Shown one piece after another: positions 1 through 7,261 of a DNA stretch of 64,000 bases. Position numbers and translations under genes: made by a program. Every line of letters begins with the position of its first letter. Position 1 is the first letter of the stretch. This stretch comes from Sphaerimonospora cavernae. GTDB lineage: Bacteria; Actinomycetota; Actinomycetes; Streptosporangiales; Streptosporangiaceae. The notes below the pieces were generated by a model. That model had not been told where the DNA came from and did not search any database. It was given only the letters and a program-made list of their open reading frames with translations. The stretch is taken from NCBI RefSeq assembly GCF_042435035.1, contig NZ_JBHMQT010000003.1:372001-436000 (forward strand). Reading direction: 5' to 3'.

Positions 1-360
1 TACGCCAATGCCGAGTTTGAGCCGTTCACCCAGGCCGACTCCTCCGCGCTGGCCGACTGGCGGTCGCTGATGACCGAGAAGAACGTGCCGCTCACGTCGT
101 TCGGCCAGGGCGGCTACCTCGCGGCCACCCACCTGGTGGACACCCTCAAGTCCATTCAAGGCCCGATCACCCGTGAGTCGGTCGCCAAGGCGTTCAAGGA
201 GCTGAAGCCGATCGAGTCGCCGCTGACCGGCACCCCGTACGAGTTCGGCGACGCGGCCGGGCACATGTCGAACAAGGCCGGGAAGATCGTTCAGCTCGAT
301 GGCGGGCAGTGGCGGGTCGTCACGCCCGACTGGGTCCGCTATCCGGGGACGCTCGGCTGA
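1..360 (+). CDS. ABC transporter substrate-binding protein, C-terminal part
   Basis: Only the last 119 codons are in the window; the frame is open from base 1 to the TGA at 358-360. The segment has the look of the C-terminal lobe of a Leu/Ile/Val-binding-type periplasmic-binding fold (Peripla_BP_6): a glycine-rich helix start, a helix 'THLVDTLKSIQGPITRESV', then a segment containing FGDAAGHMSNKAGKIVQL that resembles the family's late strand. It would be a secreted, probably lipid-anchored, solute receptor. The stop overlaps the start of the permease gene (TGATG), so it is the first visible member of a translationally coupled transporter operon. The substrate cannot be read from this fragment; branched-chain amino acids, amides or urea are all possible. 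Confidence 0.8.
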   Translation, partial: YANAEFEPFTQADSSALADWRSLMTEKNVPLTSFGQGGYLAATHLVDTLKSIQGPITRESVAKAFKELKPIESPLTGTPYEFGDAAGHMSNKAGKIVQLDGGQWRVVTPDWVRYPGTLG

Positions 361-1217
361 TGCTCCAGGGCGTCGTCTCCGGGCTGGCCGGGGGCGGTAC
401 CTTCGCCGCCCTCGGCCTGCTGCTCACGGTGATGTACCGGCTGACCGCGACCGTCAACCTGGCGATCGCGGCGACGGGCGTGGTCGGGGTCTACGTCATG
501 GCCCTGCTCGTCCAGGCCGGATGGCCGTACGGCGCGGCGGCGCTCGCCGGGATCGTCGCGGGCGCGCTGGCCTCGGTCTGCTGCGGGCTCATCATGACCC
601 GCTGGTTCGCGACCGGCGGCCCGCAGATCCGCACCGCCGTGTCCATCGCGCAGCTCATCGGACTCATCGCGCTGGCCTACATCTGCTTCGGCGACGAGCC
701 CCGCGTCCTGCCGAACCCGGCGGACGGGCGGGTCGCCACGGTCGCCGGCGTGACCATCACCCTGGGCTCCGTCATCCTGATCGCGCTCGCCGTGCTGATC
801 GGCGCCGGCATCCACGTCCTGCTCACCCGTACCTCGCTGGGGCTCCGGCTGCGGGCGAGGGCCGAGCGGCCGATCACCACCGAACTGCTCGGCATCGGCA
901 CCCGCGCGCTCACGGTGACCGTCTGGGGTCTGTCCGGGGCACTGGCCTCGATCGTGCTGCTGCTCGTCGCGCCGGTGCGGTCGAGCGACATCCTGTCCCT
1001 CAGCATGCTCATCGTGCCCGCCTGCGCCGCCGCGCTGGTCGGCGGACTGCGGCTGCTGAGCGGGGCGCTGCTCGGCGGGCTCGGCCTCGGCCTTCTCGAA
1101 GGCGCTCTGGCGGGATCGGCCTCCGCCCAGCAGTACCGCGACGTGGTGCCCTTCGTCGTCATCCTGTTCATCCTCGTCTGGAACCAGCGCGGGGAGGTAT
1201 GGGATGCGGCGCGCTAG
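360..1217 (+). CDS. livH: Branched-chain amino-acid-type ABC permease (LivH family)
   Basis: A 285-residue integral membrane protein of the LivH permease family. The ATG at 360 overlaps the previous stop as TGATG, which decides the start. It opens with a glycine-rich segment typical of LivH ('GVVSGLAGGGTFAALGLLL'), followed by about eight hydrophobic helices, and a cytoplasmic loop near residue 160-180 rich in arginine (LGLRLRARAERPITTELLG) that matches the EAA-like coupling loop contacting the ATPase. It should pair with the LivM half of the next gene to form the translocation channel. Its 3' end overlaps that gene by 14 bases. Confidence 0.88.
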   Translation: MLQGVVSGLAGGGTFAALGLLLTVMYRLTATVNLAIAATGVVGVYVMALLVQAGWPYGAAALAGIVAGALASVCCGLIMTRWFATGGPQIRTAVSIAQLIGLIALAYICFGDEPRVLPNPADGRVATVAGVTITLGSVILIALAVLIGAGIHVLLTRTSLGLRLRARAERPITTELLGIGTRALTVTVWGLSGALASIVLLLVAPVRSSDILSLSMLIVPACAAALVGGLRLLSGALLGGLGLGLLEGALAGSASAQQYRDVVPFVVILFILVWNQRGEVWDAAR

Positions 1218-2973
1218 AACCGTTCTCGTCAGGACCGGGGTCGTCGGCGTCTTCCTGGCCGGGCTCTGCTACGGGCTGGCCGCCGGGCTGCCCGCGTACT
1301 GGGTCTTCCTCGCCATGTCCGCGGTGATCTCCGGCGTACTGCTGCAGAGCCTCGGTGTGGTGGCCGGGCACGCGGGCATGGTCTCGCTCTGCCAGATGGC
1401 GTTCGCCGCCATCGGCGCGTGGACGACCGCCCAGCTTCACGTCTGGGGTGTGCCCGGCGGGCTGTATGTCTGGGCGCCGCTGGCCGGGCTCGCCGCGGTG
1501 CCGCTCGGCCTGCTGATCGGCCTGCCCGCACTGCGGCTGCGCGGGGTGCACCTGGCCATCGTCACGCTGGGCTTCGCCGCCACCGTGGACGTGGTGCTCG
1601 CCGCGACCTCCTTCCCCGGGACCGACCGCGGCGTCACGGTCACGCGTCCGGCCGGTCTCACCTCCGACCGGCAGTACTTCCTGTTCTGCTGCGCCGTCTT
1701 CGCGATCGTCGGCATCGCGCTCAGGCTGGTCAGGGGGACCCGGCTCGGCGCCTCCTGGCGGGCGCTGCGCGAGTCCGAGCGCGCCACGGCCGCGGCCGGC
1801 ACCAGCGTGCCGGGGGCCAAGCTCGGCGCCTTCGCGGTCAGCGCCTTCGTCGCCGGGCTGTCGGGTGCGTTGCTGGCCGGGCAGCTCGCCATGGTCGTCT
1901 CGAGGAACTTCGACCCCGGCCAGTCGCTCGTCATGTACGCCGTCGCGATCATGATGGGGGCGCACCATCCGGAGGGCGCGCTGATCGGCGGCGCACTGGG
2001 CGTGGCGGTCGCCGAGATGCTGCGCCGCTTCGGTGTCCCCCAACAGTGGTCGAACGTGATCTTCGCGGTCGGCGCCGTACAGGCCCTGACCCAGGGAGCG
2101 GGGATGAGCGACGCGATCCGGAGGGTGCTGCACAGGGTGCCGCACAGAGTGGCACGCGGGCGCCGCACTCACCCCGCCACGGCCGGGGCGCCTGTTCCGG
2201 TGGCCGCCGGGGCTCCGGCGGAGGCGCCGGCCGACGCCGCGGCACCCGCCGTCCCGGAGGCGACCGGCGGCGCACTGGAGGTCACCGGACTGACCGTGCG
2301 CTACGGACAGGTCACCGCGGTGGACGCGGTCGACCTGACCGTTCCCGCCGGAACCGTCGTCGGACTGGTCGGGCCCAACGGGGCGGGGAAGTCCTCGCTG
2401 GTCGACGCGGTCAGCGGCTTCCTGCCGGGATCGGCCGGCACGATCACGGTGAGCGGCGGCCGGGTGGACGGCCTGCCCGTGCACCGCCGCGCACGCGCCG
2501 GGCTGCGCCGCACGTTCCAGCAGGACAGGGTGCCCACGGGGCTGACCGTGCGGGAGTACCTCAGGTTCGCGGCCCGCCGCCCGGTCACCGACGCGGACAT
2601 CGCCGAGACGCTGGCCGGGCTGGTCGAGGTCGGGCCGGACGGGCCGATCTCCGCGCTGGACGTCGGCACCCGGCGACTGATCGAGGTCGCCGGCGCCCTG
2701 CTGGCCCGCCCAGCGGTCGCCGTGCTGGACGAGCCCGCCGCGGGGCTCGGTCACGCCGAATCGGCCCGGCTGGGCGAGTGGCTGGCATCCGTACCCGCCC
2801 GCTACGGCTCGGCCGTCCTGCTCATCGAGCACGACCTCGACCTCGTGCGCCGGGCGTGCGCGAGGGTGACCGTGCTCGACTTCGGCCGGGTCATCGCCGA
2901 CGGCCCTCCCGCCGAAGTCTTCACCCGGGCGCATGTGCTTCGCGCCTACCTTGGAGAGGAGATGGCCGCATGA
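1204..2973 (+). CDS. Fused ABC permease-ATPase (LivM-LivG type)
   Basis: A single 589-residue protein carrying two subunits that are usually separate. Residues about 1-300 are a LivM-type permease with eight to ten hydrophobic segments. Residues about 310-355 are an Ala/Pro-rich linker. Residues about 358-589 are an ABC ATPase: Walker A GPNGAGKS at 390-397, Walker B VAVLDEP near 508 and an H-loop LLIEHD. The signature loop reads ALDVGTRRLIEVAGALL where LSGGQ-type residues are expected, so the LSGGQ serine is not recognisable. The protein should dimerise with LivH in the membrane and with LivF at the ATPase level. The start overlaps livH by 14 bases and the stop overlaps livF as ATGA, so all are translationally coupled. 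Confidence 0.87.
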   Translation: MRRARTVLVRTGVVGVFLAGLCYGLAAGLPAYWVFLAMSAVISGVLLQSLGVVAGHAGMVSLCQMAFAAIGAWTTAQLHVWGVPGGLYVWAPLAGLAAVPLGLLIGLPALRLRGVHLAIVTLGFAATVDVVLAATSFPGTDRGVTVTRPAGLTSDRQYFLFCCAVFAIVGIALRLVRGTRLGASWRALRESERATAAAGTSVPGAKLGAFAVSAFVAGLSGALLAGQLAMVVSRNFDPGQSLVMYAVAIMMGAHHPEGALIGGALGVAVAEMLRRFGVPQQWSNVIFAVGAVQALTQGAGMSDAIRRVLHRVPHRVARGRRTHPATAGAPVPVAAGAPAEAPADAAAPAVPEATGGALEVTGLTVRYGQVTAVDAVDLTVPAGTVVGLVGPNGAGKSSLVDAVSGFLPGSAGTITVSGGRVDGLPVHRRARAGLRRTFQQDRVPTGLTVREYLRFAARRPVTDADIAETLAGLVEVGPDGPISALDVGTRRLIEVAGALLARPAVAVLDEPAAGLGHAESARLGEWLASVPARYGSAVLLIEHDLDLVRRACARVTVLDFGRVIADGPPAEVFTRAHVLRAYLGEEMAA

Positions 2974-3662
2974 CGCTCGCCCTGGACGACCTCACTGTGG
3001 CGCGCGGCGGGCAGCCGGTCGTGCGCGGCGTCTCACTCACCGCCGCGGCCGGACAGGTCACCGTGCTGCTCGGCCCGAATGGCGCGGGCAAGACCACCCT
3101 GCTGGAGGCCGTCTCCGGCATCCTCCCGGCGGCCGGCGGCCGGATCCGGCTGGCCGGGCGGGACATCACGTCCTGGCCCCGCCCTCGCCGCGCCCGGCAG
3201 GGCCTGGCCCACGTCGAACAGGGCCGTGCCGTCTTCGCCACCCTCACCGTGCGGGAGAACATCCGACTGGTCGGCCCCCTCGACCGGGCGCTGGAGCTCT
3301 TCCCCGAACTGGAAAAGCGCCTCGACGTCCGCGCCGGACTGCTGTCGGGCGGAGAGCAGCAGATGCTCGTCCTCGGCCGGGCGGTCGTGGGCGGTCCGTC
3401 CGTACTGCTGCTGGACGAGATGTCGCTCGGCCTGGCGCCGGCCATCGTGCGGCGGCTGCTTCCGGTGCTGCGCGGGCTCGCCGCCGGCGGCTGCGCGGTG
3501 CTGCTCGTGGAGCAGTTCGCACACGCCGCCCTCACGGTCGCCGACACGGCATACGTGCTGGCGCACGGCTCCCTCACCTACGGCGGCCCGCCCGAGCCGC
3601 TTCGTGCCTCCGACGAGGCTCTCGCCTCGGCATACCTGGGAACCGCTCCGCCCAAGAGCTGA
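2970..3662 (+). CDS. livF: ABC transporter ATPase (LivF family)
   Basis: A 230-residue cytoplasmic ATPase with a complete motif set: Walker A GPNGAGKTT at residues 35-43, signature LSGGEQQ at 125-131, Walker B LLLDE at 146-150, and switch histidine replaced by the LivF-typical LLVEQF. LSGGEQQ is the characteristic form in LivF. Because the partner LivG domain has a degenerate signature, LivF supplies the only canonical signature loop of the predicted heterodimer. The start ATG overlaps the previous stop by four bases. This is the last gene of the transporter operon. Confidence 0.9.
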   Translation: MTLALDDLTVARGGQPVVRGVSLTAAAGQVTVLLGPNGAGKTTLLEAVSGILPAAGGRIRLAGRDITSWPRPRRARQGLAHVEQGRAVFATLTVRENIRLVGPLDRALELFPELEKRLDVRAGLLSGGEQQMLVLGRAVVGGPSVLLLDEMSLGLAPAIVRRLLPVLRGLAAGGCAVLLVEQFAHAALTVADTAYVLAHGSLTYGGPPEPLRASDEALASAYLGTAPPKS

Positions 3663-3747
3663 TCTCCGTACGGTCGGGCCCCGCACCGGCCCCGGGTTTC
3701 ACCGCCATGCGCGATGACCGCGGTCACACCGCCATCTGCGGGCGCAC

Positions 3748-3753
3748 TAATGT
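3748..3753 (+). promoter_or_regulatory. Predicted -10 element, leaderless aldo/keto reductase gene
   Basis: TAATGT followed by seven bases and then the ATG at 3761. No Shine-Dalgarno sequence lies before that ATG, so transcription probably begins at or next to the start codon. Confidence 0.5.
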
Positions 3754-3760
3754 CGGGGGC

Positions 3761-4759
3761 ATGGAATTCCGCCATCTCGGCCGCAGCGGCCTCATGGTCA
3801 GCGAGATCAGCTACGGAAACTGGATCACCCATGGTTCGCAGGTCGAGGAGGACGCGGCTCGCGCATGCGTGCACGCGGCCCTCGACGAAGGCGTGACGAC
3901 GTTCGACACCGCCGACGTCTATGCCGGTACGCGGGCCGAGGAGGTGCTCGGGCGGGCGTTGGAGGGCGTACGCCGCGAGTCCCTGGAGATCTTCACCAAG
4001 GTCTACTGGCCCACCGGGACCGGGCCGAACGACCGCGGACTGTCCCGTAAGCACATCATGGAGTCCGTCAACGGCTCGCTGCGCCGCCTGCGGACCGACT
4101 ACGTCGACCTCTACCAGGCGCACCGCTTCGACGTCGAGACGCCGCTGGAGGAGACGCTCCGCGCCTTCGACGATCTCGTACGGCAGGGCAAGGTGCTGTA
4201 CGTGGGCGTCAGCGAATGGACGGCCGACCAGATCGCACGGGCGCTGAAGATCGCCGACGAGATGGGCTTCGACCGGCTCGTGTCCAGCCAGCCTCAGTAC
4301 TCGATGCTGTGGCGGGTCATCGAGGCCGAGGTCGTGCCGCTGTGCGAGAAGGAGGGCCTGAGCCAGATCGTCTGGTCGCCCATCGCACAGGGCGTGCTCA
4401 CCGGCAAGTATCTGCCCGGCCAGCCGGCGCCCGCCGGTTCGCGCGCCACCGACCCCACCGGCTCCGGCTTCATCGGCCGGATGCTCGACGACGAGTTGCT
4501 GCGCCGGGTGCAGGAACTCAAGCCGATCGCCGCCGACCTCGGACTCACCATGGCTCAGCTCGCGGTGGCCTGGGTGTTGCGCAACCCCAACGTGTCGTCC
4601 GCCATCGTCGGAGCCACACGTCCAGAGCAGGTGCGCGACAACGTGAAGGCCTCGGGGGTCCGGCTCGACGACGAGACCATGCGCCGGATCGACGAAGTCC
4701 TCGGCGACGTGGTCGAGCGGGACCCGGCCAAGACCGTCAGCCCCGCCACGCGGCCGTAG
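3761..4759 (+). CDS. Aldo/keto reductase
   Basis: A 332-residue NADPH-dependent oxidoreductase of the aldo/keto reductase superfamily, a (beta/alpha)8 barrel acting on carbonyl compounds. The catalytic tetrad is readable: Asp49 and Tyr54 (FDTADVYAG), Lys80 (FTKVYW) and His121 (DLYQAHRFD). The N-terminus MEFRHLGRSGLMVSEISYGN and the central region resemble the potassium-channel beta-subunit/YghZ branch. The C-terminal cofactor loop is also visible (SSAIVGATRPEQV). The first in-frame ATG consistent with family length is at 3761. It stands alone, converging on the next small gene 15 bases away. The physiological substrate is unknown. Confidence 0.92.
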   Translation: MEFRHLGRSGLMVSEISYGNWITHGSQVEEDAARACVHAALDEGVTTFDTADVYAGTRAEEVLGRALEGVRRESLEIFTKVYWPTGTGPNDRGLSRKHIMESVNGSLRRLRTDYVDLYQAHRFDVETPLEETLRAFDDLVRQGKVLYVGVSEWTADQIARALKIADEMGFDRLVSSQPQYSMLWRVIEAEVVPLCEKEGLSQIVWSPIAQGVLTGKYLPGQPAPAGSRATDPTGSGFIGRMLDDELLRRVQELKPIAADLGLTMAQLAVAWVLRNPNVSSAIVGATRPEQVRDNVKASGVRLDDETMRRIDEVLGDVVERDPAKTVSPATRP

Positions 4760-4774
4760 CCGATTCGGACCACG

Positions 4775-4981
4775 TCAGGCGGGGCGCAGCGACATCCCCG
4801 CATACTCGACGCGGTCCTCCTCCAGGAGCGTGACCTGCTCCACCCCGTTTTCGAGCAGGTCACGCCACGACTCTCCCAGCCACGACTCGGCGTCCGACTG
4901 GCTGGTGAAGATCTCCCGCGGCAGCGCCCGGTCCGTCATCTCGGCGCCGTTCGCGTCCTCGTACCGCCACCGCCATGTCAT
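4775..4981 (-). CDS. Small conserved actinobacterial protein, unknown function
   Basis: A 68-residue soluble acidic protein beginning MTWRWRYEDANG. It has a tryptophan-rich start, a central segment FTSQSDAESWLGESW and a strand-like end VTLLEEDRVEYAGMSL. Short proteins of this form are conserved and unnamed in many high-GC actinobacteria. I chose the ATG at 4981 over the one at 4987 because the purine stretch (GGGAAGGGG) lies at a better spacing from it. No membrane segment, cysteines or known motif. It is transcribed away from cobU, sharing the short region 4982-5053. Confidence 0.75.
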   Translation of the reverse strand: MTWRWRYEDANGAEMTDRALPREIFTSQSDAESWLGESWRDLLENGVEQVTLLEEDRVEYAGMSLRPA

Positions 4982-5053
4982 GCCCATCCGCCCCTTCCCG
5001 CCGAACCAGTCGAGCACGCACGTCTCATCGACCCTATGCGAAAGGAGCGCCGG

Positions 5054-6187
5054 ATGGAGGTCCGCCTGGAGGGAACCGGGGGCCCGGAGGGCTGGCCCGC
5101 GCCGGACTGCGGCTGCGCCTCCTGCGGCCGCCTCGCCCCCGGCCACCGCGCGCCCGCGTCGATCGTGATCGACGGGCTCGTACGGCTCCCACCCCAGACC
5201 GGCACAGCACAGGGCGGAGTGGTACCGGACGGCTATCTCCTCGCCCACGGCCCCGACGGCTACGAGATCACCGGCCCCGACCGGAGCCGGATGCTCTACG
5301 CGCCGTCCGATGCGGGCATCCCCGATGCCCCCCGGCGAGGTGACGGCCTCGATGAGCCCTGTCCCCGGGAACCCTTCGACCTGTTGCTCATCGACCTGCT
5401 CGACGAGCCGGAGCGCCTGGGCGATCTGCGCCGCCGCGGCCGGGTCACGCCCGAGACGCAGATCATCGCCGTACACCTCGACCATCGTGTCCCCTCCGAG
5501 AGCGAACTGGCCCGCAGGCTCGCCCATTGGAGAGCAAGAGCCGTACCGGACGGGACCGTGTTGCACACCCGGGACAGGGACGTGAGCACCCTCACCGGGG
5601 CATCGGCGTCGAGCATGGCGAGGCGGACGCTGCTGCTCGGCGGCGCCCGCTCGGGCAAGTCCGAGGAGGCCGAACTGCGGGTGGCCGCCGACCCCGACGT
5701 CACCTACGTCGCCACGGGTCCCTCCCCCGGCGACGACCCCTCGTGGCTGGCCAGGGTGAAGCTGCACCGGGATCGCCGTCCCCGGCACTGGCGGACCCGT
5801 GAAACCACCGACCTCGCCTCCGTCCTCGCCACAACGGACGGCCCCGGGCGGACACTGCTGATCGACGGCATCGGCACGTGGCTGGCCGCGATGTTCGACG
5901 AGTGCGGGGCGTGGCCGGGCTCGGACTCCGGCAGGGTTTCCGACGGGATTTCCGACGGGGCCCGGGCCGAGGTGAGGCGGCGATGCGACGAGTTGGTGGC
6001 CGGCTGGCGGCGCACCCGGGCGCGGGTGGTCGCGGTGAGCGACGAGGTCGGGCTCGGCGTTGTCCCGGCCACCGTCGCCGGCGGGCTGTTCCGCGACGAG
6101 TTGGGCCGCCTCAACCAGCGACTGGCCCGCGAGTCCGAGGACGTCGCGATAGTGATCGCCGGGCGCCTGCTCGACCTCCCCATCTGA
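5054..6187 (+). CDS. cobU: Adenosylcobinamide kinase / adenosylcobinamide-phosphate guanylyltransferase
   Basis: A 377-residue cobalamin-biosynthesis enzyme that phosphorylates adenosylcobinamide and then transfers GMP to make adenosylcobinamide-GDP, the substrate of CobS encoded next. The C-terminal half is the CobU domain with P-loop GGARSGKS at residues 196-203 and the typical VSDEVGLGVVP segment. The N-terminal 180 residues form the extra domain usual in actinobacteria; it looks like a degenerate metallo-beta-lactamase-like fold without an intact HxHxDH motif. The start at 5054 is preceded by AAAGGAG seven bases upstream; an ATG 18 bases earlier contains that site inside its own coding region and is less likely. 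Confidence 0.88.
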   Translation: MEVRLEGTGGPEGWPAPDCGCASCGRLAPGHRAPASIVIDGLVRLPPQTGTAQGGVVPDGYLLAHGPDGYEITGPDRSRMLYAPSDAGIPDAPRRGDGLDEPCPREPFDLLLIDLLDEPERLGDLRRRGRVTPETQIIAVHLDHRVPSESELARRLAHWRARAVPDGTVLHTRDRDVSTLTGASASSMARRTLLLGGARSGKSEEAELRVAADPDVTYVATGPSPGDDPSWLARVKLHRDRRPRHWRTRETTDLASVLATTDGPGRTLLIDGIGTWLAAMFDECGAWPGSDSGRVSDGISDGARAEVRRRCDELVAGWRRTRARVVAVSDEVGLGVVPATVAGGLFRDELGRLNQRLARESEDVAIVIAGRLLDLPI

Positions 6188-6231
6188 CCAGCCCATGCCG
6201 GGAGGCCCACGGCTTCGATCGGCCGGGGGCC

Positions 6232-6237
6232 TACGAT
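6232..6237 (+). promoter_or_regulatory. Predicted -10 element, leaderless cobS
   Basis: TACGAT lies eight bases before the GTG at 6246, with no ribosome-binding site between, as in other leaderless genes of this window. Confidence 0.45.
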
Positions 6238-6245
6238 CCTGGCTC

Positions 6246-7166
6246 GTGGCGAATCCTCCCGACTCCGAGAAGCGGACCCAGGCGAGCACGCAGTCGAGCA
6301 CGCAGTCGAGCACGCAGTCGAGCACGCAGTCGAGCACGTGGTCAGCCGGTCAGCTGACCGCCGCGTGGCGATTCGCGATCGGAATGCTGAGCGTGCTCCC
6401 CGTGCGGGCCGTCGCCGTCGTGGACCGGCGGCTCGCCCGCCGGTCGATGACCTTCGCCCCCGCGGTGGGGGCGCTGCTCGGGCTCGCCGCCGCAACGGTC
6501 CTGGTCGTGGCCCGCTGGACGGGCGGCACCGCGTTGCTGTCCGCCGTCCTCGCGGTCGGGACGCTCGCCTGGCTCACCCGCGGCCTCCATCTCGACGGCC
6601 TCGCCGATCTCGCGGATGGCCTGGGCAGCGGCAAACCCGCGGGGCAGGCGCTGGCCATCATGAAGCGATCCGACATCGGCCCGTTCGGTGTCGTCACGCT
6701 GGTGTTCACCTTGCTCCTGCAGGTGGCGGCGCTCACGGCGCTGACGGAGTCATCTCCTCTTTCGGCCGGAGCGTGCCTGGTCACCGCGTGCACGACCGGC
6801 AGGCTCGCCATCACCTGGGCATGCGGGCAAGGTGTGCCCGCCGCCCGGCCGGAGGGTCTCGGCGCGCTCGTCGCGCGGGCCGTGCCGCTGAGCCGGGCCC
6901 TGCTGTCGACCCTCTTCTCCGTCGGCGTCTCCGTCGGCGTCTCTGTCGGCGTCTCTGTCGGCGTCGTGGTCATGACGCGTCCGGGACTTCCCCCCGTCGA
7001 ACCGCTCAAGCCGCTTGTGGCCATGGCGGCGGGGCTGGTGGCCGCCACGCTGCTGCGCCGCCGTGCCGTACGGCGGCTGGGCGGCATCACCGGCGACGTG
7101 CTCGGCGCGCTGTGCGAGTGCGCGACGACCGCCGCCCTGCTGTGCTGCGCGATGCTTCTCCCCTGA
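6246..7166 (+). CDS. cobS: Adenosylcobinamide-GDP ribazoletransferase (cobalamin synthase)
   Basis: A 306-residue integral membrane enzyme that joins adenosylcobinamide-GDP to alpha-ribazole, the last assembly step of the cobalamin nucleotide loop. It carries the CobS family segment HLDGLADLADGLGSG with its acidic metal-binding residues, followed by MKRSDIGPFGVV, and multiple hydrophobic helices. The start is taken as the GTG at 6246 because a -10 element lies just upstream; an ATG at 6195 is in frame but lies inside the presumed promoter. The gene contains two separate 12-base tandem repeats, one before the conserved domain (STQS units) and one inside a late membrane helix (SVGV units). CobU immediately upstream supplies its substrate. 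Confidence 0.88.
   Translation: MANPPDSEKRTQASTQSSTQSSTQSSTQSSTWSAGQLTAAWRFAIGMLSVLPVRAVAVVDRRLARRSMTFAPAVGALLGLAAATVLVVARWTGGTALLSAVLAVGTLAWLTRGLHLDGLADLADGLGSGKPAGQALAIMKRSDIGPFGVVTLVFTLLLQVAALTALTESSPLSAGACLVTACTTGRLAITWACGQGVPAARPEGLGALVARAVPLSRALLSTLFSVGVSVGVSVGVSVGVVVMTRPGLPPVEPLKPLVAMAAGLVAATLLRRRAVRRLGGITGDVLGALCECATTAALLCCAMLLP
6284..6343 (+). repeat. 12-base tandem repeat, five units, inside cobS
   Basis: The unit gagcacgcagtc occurs exactly at 6284, 6296, 6308 and 6320, with a fifth copy at 6332 that has two changed bases. It encodes a Ser-Thr-Gln-Ser run in the poorly conserved N-terminal tail, so copy number can change without shifting the frame. Confidence 0.95.
6918..6965 (+). 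repeat. 12-base tandem repeat, four units, inside cobS
   Basis: The unit tccgtcggcgtc occurs at 6918 and 6930, and as tctgtcggcgtc at 6942 and 6954. It encodes Ser-Val-Gly-Val repeats within a predicted membrane helix, in frame. Confidence 0.95.
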
Positions 7167-7247
7167 TGACCGGCCCGCCGACAATCCGCGTGCACCAATC
7201 GGGTCATCCGATGACCACCCGTTTGTGCGCAGCGAAGAAAGCATGGA

Positions 7248-7253
7248 TAGCAT
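7248..7253 (+). promoter_or_regulatory. Predicted -10 element, leaderless pepA
   Basis: TAGCAT lies eight bases upstream of the GTG at 7262. No Shine-Dalgarno sequence is present. Confidence 0.4.
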
Positions 7254-7261
7254 CGGCTCAC

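Noticed and set aside
4988..5053. Cobalamin riboswitch upstream of cobU
   Set aside because: The gap to the upstream divergent gene is under 70 bases, too short for the structured element, and no B12-box is seen.
4775..6337. A long minus-strand frame starting with a repeated LDCV unit opposite cobU and cobS
   Set aside because: The repeat is the antisense of the cobS microsatellite. Only its last 68 codons (4775-4981), which have their own start and ribosome-binding site, look real.
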